From: Thiopontia sp964344135 | GTDB lineage: Bacteria; Pseudomonadota; Gammaproteobacteria; GCF-002020875 | Length of the DNA stretch: 45,229 bases | NCBI GenBank assembly: GCA_964344135.1 | Contig: CAYFMF010000012.1 | Span: 1-45,229 of the forward strand | Direction of reading: 5' to 3' | Shown: piece after piece, positions 31,077 through 39,720 of the stretch | How the letters are laid out: each line of letters begins with the position of its first letter | Position numbering within the stretch: the first letter of the stretch is position 1 | Notes under the pieces: model-generated | What the model was told of the DNA's origin: nothing | The model's input: the letters and a program-made list of their open reading frames with translations, nothing else | The model's database searches: none | Program-made: the position numbers and the translations under genes

Positions 31077-33623
31077 ATGGGAATCTCTAGAAGGGACTTT
31101 ATCAAGTCCAACGCTGTTGCTGCCACTGCTGCTGCAGTCGGTATCAGCGGCATCCCCGTCGTCTCTCAGGCCAAAGATGGCTATGACTCCGACGGTATTC
31201 GCTGGGACAAGGCCCCCTGCCGCTTCTGCGGTACCGGCTGCAGTATCCTGGTCGGCACCCGTGACGGCCGCCTGGTCGCAACCCAGGGTGATCCGGATGC
31301 ACCGGTTAACCGTGGTCTGAACTGTATCAAGGGGTACTTCCTCTCCAAGATCATGTACGGCAAGGACCGTCTGACCCAGCCTCTGCTTCGCCAGACCGAT
31401 GGCAAGTATGACAAGAACGGCAGCTTCGAGCCGGTCAGCTGGGATGAGGCACTCGACATCATGGCCGAGAAGTGGAAAGCGGCCCTGGCCAATGACCATG
31501 CACGCGGGGACGGCAAGTCCACCGTCGGCATGTTTGGCTCTGGTCAGTGGACTGTACTCGAGGGGTATGCCGCCTCCAAGCTCTACAAGGCCGGCTTCCG
31601 CTCCAACAACATCGACCCCAATGCACGCCACTGTATGGCCTCTGCGGTAGGCGCCTTCATGCGTACCTTTGGTTCGGATGAGCCAATGGGCTGTTATGAT
31701 GATTTCGAGCATGGCGAGAACTTTGTCCTCTGGGGCTCCAACATGGCGGAGATGCACCCCATCCTCTGGTCCCGTATCACCGATACCCGTCTGACCAAGG
31801 AGAATGCATCGGTTCATGTGCTCTCTACCTTTATCCACCGTAGCTGTGACCTCGCAGACAATGTTCTGATCTTCGAGCCACAGACCGACCTGGTGATTGG
31901 TAACTTCATCGCCAACTACATCATCCAGAATGATGCGGTAAACCATGAGTTTGTGAAGAACCACACCAACATCCGCCTCGCCAACACCGATATCGGTTAT
32001 GGCTTGCGTCCATCGGATCCACGCGAGAAGAATGCAAAGAACAGCTCTCCACGCAAGGCTCAGGTCGGCTCCAAGCCAATGACCTTCGATGAGTACAAGG
32101 CCTTTGTTGCGGAGTACACCCTGGAGAAGGCATCGAAGATGTCCGGTGTCCCGGAGAAGAACCTGCTGGAGCTGGCTGAGGTCTATGCCAACCCCGACAA
32201 GAAGGTGGTCTCTCTCTGGACCATGGGTACCAACCAGCACGTGCGTGGTGTCTGGATGAACCACCTGATGTACAACCTGCATCTGCTGACCGGCAAGATC
32301 TCACTGCCTGGCAATGGTCCATTCTCCCTGACTGGACAGCCTTCGGCCTGTGGTACTGCGCGTGAGGTTGGAACCTTCGCCCACCGTCTGCCAGCAGATC
32401 TGGTGGTAATGAAGAAGCCACACCGTGACTTTGCCGAGAAGGTCTGGAAGATTCCCGAGGGAACCATTCCCGGCAAGCCCGGCTACCATGCCGTACTGCA
32501 GAACCGCAAACTCAAGGATGGCAAGATCAACGCCTACTGGGTGATGTGTAACAACAATGTTCAGGCGGCACCGAATCTCAATGATGAGACCCTGCCTGGA
32601 TACCGCAACCCGGACAACTTCATTGTCACCTCGGACCCCTACCCAACCGTTACTGCGATGGCCTCGGATCTGATCCTGCCCACCGCAATGTGGATCGAGA
32701 AGGAGGGTGTCTACGGCAATGCGGAGCGTCGCTCCCAGGCGTGGCGCCAACAGGTTCCTGCCATTGAGGGGGCCAAGTCTGATCTCTGGCAGCTGATGGA
32801 GTTCTCCAAGCGCTTTACCGTGGAAGAGGCGTGGGGGCAGGCCCATGTGGATGCCAACCCGGAGTACAAGGGGATGACCCTGTTTGATGTCCTCTATGGC
32901 AATGGCCAGGTCAACAAGTACAGCATGGATCACCTTGAGGCTGGTCATGACAATGAGGAGGCATTCCACTTCGGTTTCTACCCACAGAAGGGGCTCTACG
33001 AGGAGTACCGCATCTTTGGTCTCAAGGGTCCGAAGAAGGGCCACGAACTGGGTGAGTATTCACAGTACCACAAGGTACGCGGCATGCGCTGGCCGGTTAT
33101 TGATGGCAAGGAGACCCTCTGGCGCTACCGTGACGGATTTGATCCACTGGTCCGCAAGATGAACCCAACCGTTGCCAAGGGGGATGTCTACTTCTACGGC
33201 AAGCCGGACGGCAAGGCCAACATCTTCTGTTGCCCCTATGAGCCACCCGCAGAGTCACCCAACGAGGAGTATCCATTCTGGATGTCCACCGGGCGTGTAC
33301 TCGAGCACTGGCACTCCGGCTCCATGACCCAGCGTGTGCCCGAGCTCTACAAGGCGGTACCGGATGCACTGATCTACATGCACCCAGCGGATGCGAAGAA
33401 GCTGAAGATGCATGATGGCTCAGTCGCCAAGGTCACCTCCCGACGTGGCACAATCACCGGACGTATCTCAACCCGTGGTCGTAACAAGGTCCCTGAGGGT
33501 CTGGTATTCGTCCCCTGGTTTGACGCACGACGTCTGGTCAACAAGCTGATTCTTGATGCGACCGATCCACTCTCGAAAGAGACGGACTTCAAGAAGACCG
33601 CAGTCAAAATCACCAAGGCATAA
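31077..33623 (+). CDS. napA: Periplasmic nitrate reductase catalytic subunit
   Basis: Reduces nitrate to nitrite at a bis-MGD molybdenum centre in the periplasm. Twin-arginine signal SRRDFIK (R5, R6), [4Fe-4S] ligands C48, C51, C55 and C83, and the molybdenum ligand Cys186 in DPNARHCMASAV. The 848-residue length and motifs MGTNQHVRG and GTAREVGTFAHRLPADLVV are those of NapA rather than Nas or Nar. GAGGAG precedes the ATG. It overlaps closely with napB, whose Shine-Dalgarno sequence includes the napA stop codon. Confidence 0.98.
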   Translation: MGISRRDFIKSNAVAATAAAVGISGIPVVSQAKDGYDSDGIRWDKAPCRFCGTGCSILVGTRDGRLVATQGDPDAPVNRGLNCIKGYFLSKIMYGKDRLTQPLLRQTDGKYDKNGSFEPVSWDEALDIMAEKWKAALANDHARGDGKSTVGMFGSGQWTVLEGYAASKLYKAGFRSNNIDPNARHCMASAVGAFMRTFGSDEPMGCYDDFEHGENFVLWGSNMAEMHPILWSRITDTRLTKENASVHVLSTFIHRSCDLADNVLIFEPQTDLVIGNFIANYIIQNDAVNHEFVKNHTNIRLANTDIGYGLRPSDPREKNAKNSSPRKAQVGSKPMTFDEYKAFVAEYTLEKASKMSGVPEKNLLELAEVYANPDKKVVSLWTMGTNQHVRGVWMNHLMYNLHLLTGKISLPGNGPFSLTGQPSACGTAREVGTFAHRLPADLVVMKKPHRDFAEKVWKIPEGTIPGKPGYHAVLQNRKLKDGKINAYWVMCNNNVQAAPNLNDETLPGYRNPDNFIVTSDPYPTVTAMASDLILPTAMWIEKEGVYGNAERRSQAWRQQVPAIEGAKSDLWQLMEFSKRFTVEEAWGQAHVDANPEYKGMTLFDVLYGNGQVNKYSMDHLEAGHDNEEAFHFGFYPQKGLYEEYRIFGLKGPKKGHELGEYSQYHKVRGMRWPVIDGKETLWRYRDGFDPLVRKMNPTVAKGDVYFYGKPDGKANIFCCPYEPPAESPNEEYPFWMSTGRVLEHWHSGSMTQRVPELYKAVPDALIYMHPADAKKLKMHDGSVAKVTSRRGTITGRISTRGRNKVPEGLVFVPWFDARRLVNKLILDATDPLSKETDFKKTAVKITKA

Positions 33624-33636
33624 GGAGGGCAGACCA

Positions 33637-34083
33637 ATGAGAAATAGCAAAAGCATGATGTTTGTATTGGGCGCCGCTCTGGTCGCAATGGTTGGCAGCA
33701 GCTCTGTGAGCTTCGCGCACCATAGTGTGGTCTCCCTGCGTGGAGATCTCGGTATTGGTAGCGATGCACAGATTCCGGCATCACGACGGATCTACAAGGA
33801 TGTAGACCCTTTCGAGAGGACCTGGAAGGAGCAGCCTCCATCCATGCCACACAAGGACTACTCCATCAACCTGAAGGAGAATCGCTGCATGGAGTGTCAC
33901 AGCGAGGAGACCTACAAGGAAGAGGAGGCAACACGTATTGGTGACAGCCACTACATGGACCGCAATGGCAACAAGATGGATCGTGTTGCCGGCTCCAGGT
34001 ACTTCTGTAACCAGTGCCACACCCCTCTGTTCAAGGTCGAGCCGTTGGTTGACAACGACTTCAAGACCACATCCAGAAGGTAG
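33637..34083 (+). CDS. napB: Nitrate reductase cytochrome subunit NapB
   Basis: Dihaem partner of NapA: haem sites CMECH and CNQCH in the C-terminal half, and the NapB segment PPSMPHKDYSINLKENRCMEC. The signal peptide covers residues 1-27. ATG 33637 follows AAGGAGG at the napA stop; the longer upstream frame lies inside napA. A strong terminator ends the transcript. The 148-residue length is usual. Confidence 0.97.
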   Translation: MRNSKSMMFVLGAALVAMVGSSSVSFAHHSVVSLRGDLGIGSDAQIPASRRIYKDVDPFERTWKEQPPSMPHKDYSINLKENRCMECHSEETYKEEEATRIGDSHYMDRNGNKMDRVAGSRYFCNQCHTPLFKVEPLVDNDFKTTSRR

Positions 34084-34101
34084 TCTGGTACGCTGAACCA
34101 G

Positions 34102-34135
34102 CCGTCTGGGTCCTCCGGACCCAGACGGTTTTTTT
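34102..34135 (+). terminator. Terminator of napAB
   Basis: CCGTCTGGGTCC (34102-34113) and GGACCCAGACGG (34117-34128) pair perfectly around TCC, followed by T7. It lies 18 nt after napB and separates napAB from napDG. Confidence 0.92.
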
Positions 34136-34195
34136 GTGCAATCGATAGCAGTGAACTAAACTGGGAAAAGAGTATCCAATGAACAAGGAGAGAAC

Positions 34196-34465
34196 ATGAC
34201 CGAGGAGTCACCAATACAGGTTTCAGGTGTTGCCATTCGGCTCGATCCGCAGAAGATGGAGTCGGTCAAGGGGCAGCTCAACACCATCACCGACCTGGAG
34301 ATCCACGTAGAGGATCAAAGCGGCAAGCTTGTGATCACCCTGGAGAACCGCAACTCTCATCAGATGACCGATACCATCAAGCAACTTGAAGAGATTGATG
34401 GGGTTCGGATCGTCAACCCCGTCTATATTCATGATGAGGAGGAGATGGTGAAGGCCTCCCGGTAA
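34196..34465 (+). CDS. napD: NapA signal-peptide chaperone NapD
   Basis: An 89-residue cytoplasmic protein of the NapD family that binds the NapA twin-arginine signal and delays export until cofactor loading. The ferredoxin-like pattern is clear: IQVSGVAIRLDPQKMESVK, then DLEIHVEDQSGKLVITLE, then VRIVNPVYIHDEE. AAGGAGAG precedes the ATG. It lies after the napAB terminator and 21 nt before napG. Confidence 0.92.
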   Translation: MTEESPIQVSGVAIRLDPQKMESVKGQLNTITDLEIHVEDQSGKLVITLENRNSHQMTDTIKQLEEIDGVRIVNPVYIHDEEEMVKASR

Positions 34466-34486
34466 CACCCTACACCCCGCAATACC

Positions 34487-35353
34487 ATGGCAAAAAGAAA
34501 GGTAGACCGCAGACAGTTTCTGACCGATGCCGGCAAGATGGTCGGTGGCCTCTCCGTGGTTGGAGCCACCATCGGGCTGTTTGGAAAACAGGCCGAATCA
34601 AGGCCCGCCTATGCACTGCGCCCGCCCGGTGCTCTGCCGGAGGAGCAGTTCCTTGGGGCCTGTATCCGCTGCGGGATCTGTGTAAAGGATTGCCCGTTCG
34701 ATATCCTCAAGCTGGGTGAGTTGCAGGAGGAGGTGGCACTCGGCACCCCCTATTTTATTGCCCGTGAGAAGCCATGCGAGATGTGCGAGGAGATCTACTG
34801 CATCCAGAACTGTCCCACCGGGGCACTGGACCGGGAGCTGGCCGACATCAACAGCTCCCGCATGGGGGTTGCGGTACTGGTGGATCAGGAGACCTGCCTC
34901 AATCTGCTTGGACTGCGCTGTGACATCTGTTATCGGGTCTGTCCGGTACTGGATGAGGCGATTACCCTGGAGCGTTTCCATAACGCCCGCACGAAGCGCC
35001 ACACCATCTTTGTTCCGACCGTTCACTCCGATGCCTGCACCGGCTGTGGCAAGTGTGAACACGCATGTCCACTGCCGGTTGCCGCCATCAAGGTACTGCC
35101 GGAGACCCTGGCCAAGGGCGAGGTGGGTGACCACTACCGCCTGGGATGGAAGGAGAAGGAGCGGGCGGGTGGGTCACTCGTCACCCCGGACGTGGAGCAC
35201 CAGTACAACCTGCCGGAGGGGTACCAGTATGATCTGCAGGGCGAGGGGCTGATTACTCCCGAGTCGGCCGATGAGGGGCCCAACCTGATGGAGTTTGATC
35301 TGCCCGGGCTTTCTGGGTTCCCTGCACCCTCTTTCGATCCGACCCGGAATTAA
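34487..35353 (+). CDS. napG: Periplasmic ferredoxin NapG
   Basis: A 288-residue Fe-S protein with a twin-arginine signal (RRQFLTDAGKMVGG) that, with NapH, transfers electrons from quinol to NapAB. Four [4Fe-4S] motifs: CIRCGICVKDCP, CEMCEEIYCIQNCP, CLNLLGLRCDICYRVCP and CTGCGKCEHACP. The C-terminal 80 residues have no cysteines. napH, its usual neighbour, is on the opposite strand 11 kb away. Confidence 0.95.
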   Translation: MAKRKVDRRQFLTDAGKMVGGLSVVGATIGLFGKQAESRPAYALRPPGALPEEQFLGACIRCGICVKDCPFDILKLGELQEEVALGTPYFIAREKPCEMCEEIYCIQNCPTGALDRELADINSSRMGVAVLVDQETCLNLLGLRCDICYRVCPVLDEAITLERFHNARTKRHTIFVPTVHSDACTGCGKCEHACPLPVAAIKVLPETLAKGEVGDHYRLGWKEKERAGGSLVTPDVEHQYNLPEGYQYDLQGEGLITPESADEGPNLMEFDLPGLSGFPAPSFDPTRN

Positions 35354-35384
35354 GAAACCCCGAGTCGTTACGAACCACTAGAAG

Positions 35385-35729
35385 ATGAAAATTCGCACCA
35401 CACTGCTTACACTCGCCCTGCTGATTCAGGGCAGTGCAATGGCAAATGAGGCCAACCTGATCAACCGAATCACTGCACTGGAGCAGCGGGTAACCGAACT
35501 GGAGTCCCGCATCAACGAGGTCTCAGGGGCAAGCCGCTGGAAGGATGTCGCCCTCTGGCAACGAATCAAGAAGGAGATGAGTGAGCGGGAGGTTCGCGTG
35601 ATACTGGGGAGCCCCGACCGCAAGGAGCGCTCCATCTTCACCACCTGGTACTACCACCCCACCTCCAGGCTCCACAGCTTTGTCTGGTTTGACGAGGGGG
35701 TTGTGCTGGGCTGGGAGGCTCCAGACTAG
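35385..35729 (+). CDS. Secreted protein with coiled coil and BamE/SmpA-like domain
   Basis: A 114-residue protein: signal peptide (1-20, ends SAMA), a short coiled coil (LINRITALEQRVTELESRIN), then a SmpA/OmlA-type domain (WQRIKKEMSEREVRVILGSPDR, followed by TTWYYH and FVWFDEGVVLGWE). It lacks a lipobox cysteine, unlike BamE itself. It follows napG by 31 nt. Its stop overlaps the convergent mazG stop by 3 nt in a CTAG sequence. Likely an envelope protein; function unknown. Confidence 0.78.
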   Translation: MKIRTTLLTLALLIQGSAMANEANLINRITALEQRVTELESRINEVSGASRWKDVALWQRIKKEMSEREVRVILGSPDRKERSIFTTWYYHPTSRLHSFVWFDEGVVLGWEAPD

Positions 35730-36526
35730 CCGTCACCCTCCTCCGCCTTCACCTCTATCCAGACGGACTCCATCTCCTCAATGGAGAGCTGGCCGAGCTC
35801 TCTATTCCCGACTGCCAACTGCTGCTCCATCGCACGGAAACGTCGCTCAAACTTGGCGGTTGCCCTGCGCAATACCCCCTCCCCATCCAATCCTAGATGA
35901 CGGCTGAGGTTAACCATCGAGAATAACAGGTCGCCCATCTCCTCATCGATCCGCTCCTGTTGAGGCGACCCACTCTCCAGCTCCTCTCGCAGCTCCGAAA
36001 ACTCCTCCTCCACCTTGTCCAGTACTCCACCCATCTCCGGCCAGTCAAAACCGACTCGTACCGCCCTGCGCTGGATCTTGGCGGCACGGGTCAGTGCCGG
36101 CAGTGAGAGCAGCACCCCATCCAGAATACTCTCTGCCACCTCCCCCCTCTCTCTGCGCTCCTCGGACTTCAACCGTTCCCATGCCTCGCTCTGTGCGGAG
36201 GAACCCTCAACCGTTGCATCGCCGAAGACATGCGGATGGCGCCGGATCAGCTTCTGGTTGATCGACTGGACCACCTCATCGAAGCTGAATCGCCCCTCCT
36301 CGGCAGCGATCTGGGCATAGAATACAATCTGAAACAGCAGATCCCCCAGCTCCCCACGCAGCGCCCCCAGATCATTGCTCTCAATCGCATCGGCCACCTC
36401 ATAGGCCTCCTCCAGGGTATGGGGGACAATGGTCCGGTAGCTCTGTTCCCGGTCCCAGGGACAACCCTGCTCCGGGTCGCGCAGGGCGCGCATGATCTCC
36501 AGCAGTTTCTCGATCTCTCCACTCAT
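35726..36526 (-). CDS. mazG: Nucleoside triphosphate pyrophosphohydrolase MazG
   Basis: Hydrolyses NTPs to NMP and PPi. The 266-residue protein has two MazG domains: HTLEEAYEVADAIES...GELGDLLFQIVFYA in the N-terminal half and DKVEEEFSELREELES...EEMGDLLFSMVNLSRHLG in the C-terminal half, both with the EExxE...ExxD metal-binding pattern. CPWDREQSY near residue 22 is the usual MazG opening. Long-form MazG as in E. coli. Convergent with the preceding gene. Confidence 0.95.
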   Translation of the reverse strand: MSGEIEKLLEIMRALRDPEQGCPWDREQSYRTIVPHTLEEAYEVADAIESNDLGALRGELGDLLFQIVFYAQIAAEEGRFSFDEVVQSINQKLIRRHPHVFGDATVEGSSAQSEAWERLKSEERRERGEVAESILDGVLLSLPALTRAAKIQRRAVRVGFDWPEMGGVLDKVEEEFSELREELESGSPQQERIDEEMGDLLFSMVNLSRHLGLDGEGVLRRATAKFERRFRAMEQQLAVGNRELGQLSIEEMESVWIEVKAEEGDG

Positions 36527-36596
36527 CCAGCCATTCTAAACTGCTCCAGGATCGAGGGCTATCACTGGAACTCCGGCAACGCCTATAATCACTGGA

Positions 36597-37694
36597 ATGG
36601 AATTCATTCACAACACACTGCAGCTCTACCTCTCCGCCGCCCCCTGGCTGCTGTTTGGGCTCCTGCTGGCTGCACTGGTCCATGTCTGGATTCCTGAACA
36701 GATGATTCAGCGCTGGCTGGGTGGAGAGGGACTCCTGCCGGTGGTTCGAGCCGCCATTGTCGGAGCCCCGCTTCCACTCTGCTCCTGTGGCGTGATCCCG
36801 GCAGCATTGGGGGTCCGCCGCAGTGGCGCCTCGCGCAGCGCCACCGTCTCCTTTCTGATTGCCACCCCGGAGACCGGGGTCGACTCCGTCAGTGTCACCT
36901 ACGCACTGCTGGGGCCGGTGATGGCCATTGTGCGGCCCATTGCAGCGATACTCACCGGGATTGTCGCCGGGACCCTCACCCTGCTGATCCCCGAGGGGCG
37001 TACCACACTACAGCCCCCTCCAGGAGTTGGAGTCCCGATCAAGGCCGTCACAATAGAGAGCAGCGATGAAAGCTGTTGCAGCAGCGGCCCCACCGACAGA
37101 CTCGACACCCCTCTCCTCAGCCGACTCAACCACTCAATACACTATGTCATTACCGATATCCTCGATGGCATCTTCGGTTGGCTGTTGATTGGCCTGCTGG
37201 TGGCCGGAGCGGTAATGACCCTCTTCCCCCCAATGCTGCTCGCCCAGTGGGGTGGTGGTCTGCCGGCCATGGTGGTGATGCTGCTGGCTGGAATCCCGAT
37301 CTACATCTGTGCCACCGCCTCGACGCCACTGGCGGCGGCACTGCTGGTGGCCGGAGTCTCACCCGGTGCGGTACTGGTCTTTATGCTCTCCGGACCCGCC
37401 ACCAACCTCTCTACCCTGGGGGTGGTGCACAAGGAGTTTGGGCGCAATACAGTGATTGCCTATCTGGGAGGGATTGCCATTACTGCTGTCGGTCTGGGGC
37501 TACTGCTGGACGAGATCGCAACCTCCTTGGGGTTTATGGAACAGATCCGACAGGCAGAGATTGATGAGCTGTTCCCGGTCTGGTTTTCAGCCCTCTGCGG
37601 GGTTCTGTTGATGGGGATCGGAATAAGGCCGCTACGCAGTAGACTCTCTATTCCCGGACAGCCTCCTAGCCAATCCAGATCGTCTTGGCGTTGA
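36597..37694 (+). CDS. SO_0444-type metal permease (ArsP/DUF318 superfamily)
   Basis: A 365-residue inner-membrane permease with eight to ten TM helices in two halves joined by a hydrophilic linker containing a Cys-Cys pair (DESCCSSG, near residue 155). The first half has PLCSCGVIPAALG with C62 and C64, the conserved metal-thiol motif. The family is linked with copper/zinc or arsenic efflux. The 3' end overlaps the convergent aldehyde dehydrogenase gene by 29 nt, so one of the two ends may be mis-set or the overlap may be real antisense. Confidence 0.85.
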   Translation: MEFIHNTLQLYLSAAPWLLFGLLLAALVHVWIPEQMIQRWLGGEGLLPVVRAAIVGAPLPLCSCGVIPAALGVRRSGASRSATVSFLIATPETGVDSVSVTYALLGPVMAIVRPIAAILTGIVAGTLTLLIPEGRTTLQPPPGVGVPIKAVTIESSDESCCSSGPTDRLDTPLLSRLNHSIHYVITDILDGIFGWLLIGLLVAGAVMTLFPPMLLAQWGGGLPAMVVMLLAGIPIYICATASTPLAAALLVAGVSPGAVLVFMLSGPATNLSTLGVVHKEFGRNTVIAYLGGIAITAVGLGLLLDEIATSLGFMEQIRQAEIDELFPVWFSALCGVLLMGIGIRPLRSRLSIPGQPPSQSRSSWR

Positions 37695-39030
37695 CGAACT
37701 CGTGCATTCCCAGTTTTGAGAGCTCACGTCCATACCCGGAGTTCTTGATTCCACCGAAAGGGAGGCGTGGATCACTCTTGACGATCCCATTCACAAAGAC
37801 GGCACCCGACTGGATCTGGCGGGCAATCCGCTCCCCCCGTTCCAGATCGCTGGTCCAGACACTCCCCCCCAGCCCAAAGGGGGTGTCATTGGCGATCCGG
37901 ATCGCATCTGCCTCATCCGCTGCACGGATCACAATCGCAACCGGGCCGAAGAGCTCCTCCTGGTAGGCGCGCATCCCCGGTTTTACATGGTCAAGAATGG
38001 AGGGGGCATAGCCTGCATGGGAGGCCTCCGATGGGGCGCAGCCAGTCAGCGGATCAGCACCGGCCTCAATGCTCTCCTGCACCTGCTGGTCCAACTCATC
38101 CCTAAGATCGGTTCGGGCCATCGGTGCCAATGTGGTGTCGGGATCCATTGGATCCCCCAGCTGCAATGCCTCCACCGCCCGCCTGAACTGTTCAATAAAC
38201 TGCTCTGCGATCCCATCCACCACAATAAAGCGCTTGGCCGCAATGCAGCTCTGCCCCCCATTGAGATAACGTGATGCCACCGCGGTCTGGACTGTTGCCT
38301 CCAGATCACAATCCTCCAGTACAATAAAGGCATCCGATCCACCCAGCTCCAGCACACTCTTCTTCAGGCTGCTGCCTGCCGCTGAGGCCACCTGACGGCC
38401 CGCCGGCTCACTCCCGGTCAGGGTCACTGCATGGACCCGGGAATCCCCAATGACCCGCTCTACCTGCGAGGCACGAATCATCAGGGTGGTAAACACCCCC
38501 TCCGGTACCCCCGCCTCGCGAAAGATCTCCTCAATGACACGAGCCGATCCAGGTACATTGGAGGCGTGCTTGAGCAGCCCGGTATTCCCGGCCACCAGTG
38601 CGGGTGCCGCAAAACGGAAGACCTGCCAGAGCGGGAAGTTCCACGGCATCACCGCCAGTACCGTACCCAGCGGCTGATGGGCCACCAGGCTCTTGCCGGC
38701 ATCGGTCTCGATGATCTCATCGGCCAGAAAAGATGGCCCCTCCTCGGCATAGTAGTCACAGACCCAGGCGCACTTCTCCACCTCCGCCTCTGCCTCGCCA
38801 ATCAGCTTTCCCATCTCCCGGGTCAGCAGCTCCGCCAGCTCCCGCTTGCGGCTGCGCAGCACCGCACCCGCCTTGCGGACAATCGAACAGCGCTCCTCCA
38901 GTGGGGCCTCCTGCCAGAGGGGGGCCGCGGAGGCGGCCTGTTTCAGTGCGGATTCGATCTGCGACTCATCCCAGTTGGCAACCTGTTCAACCCGTTCACC
39001 ACTGTAAGGATTGATGGATTCAAAACTCAT
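37666..39030 (-). CDS. NAD(P)-dependent aldehyde dehydrogenase, succinate-semialdehyde type
   Basis: A 454-residue ALDH superfamily enzyme: cofactor segment MPWNFPLWQVFRFAAPALVAGN, GSEPAGRQVAS, catalytic Glu in VLELGGSDAF, nucleophilic Cys in NGGQSCIAAKRFIV. The GGQSCIAAKR version and the INPYSGERV start are typical of the Sad/GabD-like succinate-semialdehyde dehydrogenases, which oxidise the semialdehyde to succinate. No GABA genes adjoin it. GGGGGAAAGT precedes the ATG. Substrate is inferred from family only. Confidence 0.88.
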   Translation of the reverse strand: MSFESINPYSGERVEQVANWDESQIESALKQAASAAPLWQEAPLEERCSIVRKAGAVLRSRKRELAELLTREMGKLIGEAEAEVEKCAWVCDYYAEEGPSFLADEIIETDAGKSLVAHQPLGTVLAVMPWNFPLWQVFRFAAPALVAGNTGLLKHASNVPGSARVIEEIFREAGVPEGVFTTLMIRASQVERVIGDSRVHAVTLTGSEPAGRQVASAAGSSLKKSVLELGGSDAFIVLEDCDLEATVQTAVASRYLNGGQSCIAAKRFIVVDGIAEQFIEQFRRAVEALQLGDPMDPDTTLAPMARTDLRDELDQQVQESIEAGADPLTGCAPSEASHAGYAPSILDHVKPGMRAYQEELFGPVAIVIRAADEADAIRIANDTPFGLGGSVWTSDLERGERIARQIQSGAVFVNGIVKSDPRLPFGGIKNSGYGRELSKLGMHEFVNAKTIWIG

Positions 39031-39081
39031 TGCTCACTTTCCCCCTCGATACGGGCTCACAGCTTGTTGAATTGGGCCCGA

Positions 39082-39591
39082 CTATCGGTCCGCCTGCTGA
39101 AACCAGTAGGCAGCCTTCTCCTCATCCACCGGAACTCCAATGCCCGACTGGTACATCTCACCCAGCGCACCCTGCGCAACGGTTGAACCCTGTTGTGCGG
39201 CCAGTAGCAGCCACCTCTCCGCCTCGCTGTTCTCCTGCATCAGGTAGAGCATTCCCAACTCGGTCTGCGCCTCAACATGCCCCTGCTCTGCCGACTTGCG
39301 CAGCCACTGCTCTGCCCCATCTCCATCTGCGGCAGCAGAGTGATCTGCTGAGGTGGCACGCTCCACCTCCTTTACTACCGCATCCATTCCGAGCTGGAAT
39401 TGTGCATCAGCCTCTCCACTCTGCGCCCGCTCCTCTACCGTCTCGGCCGGCTTGCTCTCTACCGCCTCAACGGACTCCGTTGTCTGCCTTGCCTCATCAA
39501 TAGCACCCTTCTGCCCCAATGTAGAACATCCGGACACCATCAACACCAGCGGCACCAGCGGCACCAGCCATATCCATACTCTTCTATTCAC
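39082..39591 (-). CDS. Sel1-repeat lipoprotein
   Basis: A 169-residue lipoprotein starting at GTG 39589-39591 with GGAG 6 nt upstream. The lipobox is VSGC with C22. The h-region contains repeated Val-Pro-Leu from a 9-bp DNA repeat. The mature part has an acidic linker and two Sel1 units (AEQWLRKSAEQGHVEAQTEL and AERWLLLAAQQGSTVAQGALG). It lies between the ABC transporter and the dehydrogenase on the same strand. Likely an envelope scaffold. Confidence 0.8.
   Translation of the reverse strand: MNRRVWIWLVPLVPLVLMVSGCSTLGQKGAIDEARQTTESVEAVESKPAETVEERAQSGEADAQFQLGMDAVVKEVERATSADHSAAADGDGAEQWLRKSAEQGHVEAQTELGMLYLMQENSEAERWLLLAAQQGSTVAQGALGEMYQSGIGVPVDEEKAAYWFQQADR
39544..39570 (-). repeat. 9-bp tandem repeat in a signal peptide
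   Basis: CACCAGCGG occurs twice in tandem (39544-39552, 39553-39561), then a 7/9 copy to 39570. It encodes a repeated Val-Pro-Leu in the lipoprotein h-region and remains in frame on slippage. Confidence 0.6.
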
Positions 39592-39720
39592 TCCATGCTC
39601 CTTGCCAATACTCCTGTAGATGATGGTTCATCATACAATATTTTCTGGAGAGACATTCCATCGCCGAACCACACCATTTTGCACCACTGGAGAGGATTGA
39701 AAAGAGGCCCAAACGCCGGA

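Noticed and set aside
30990..32282. Long minus-strand open frame opposite napA
   Set aside because: A shadow of the napA codon pattern; no family features.
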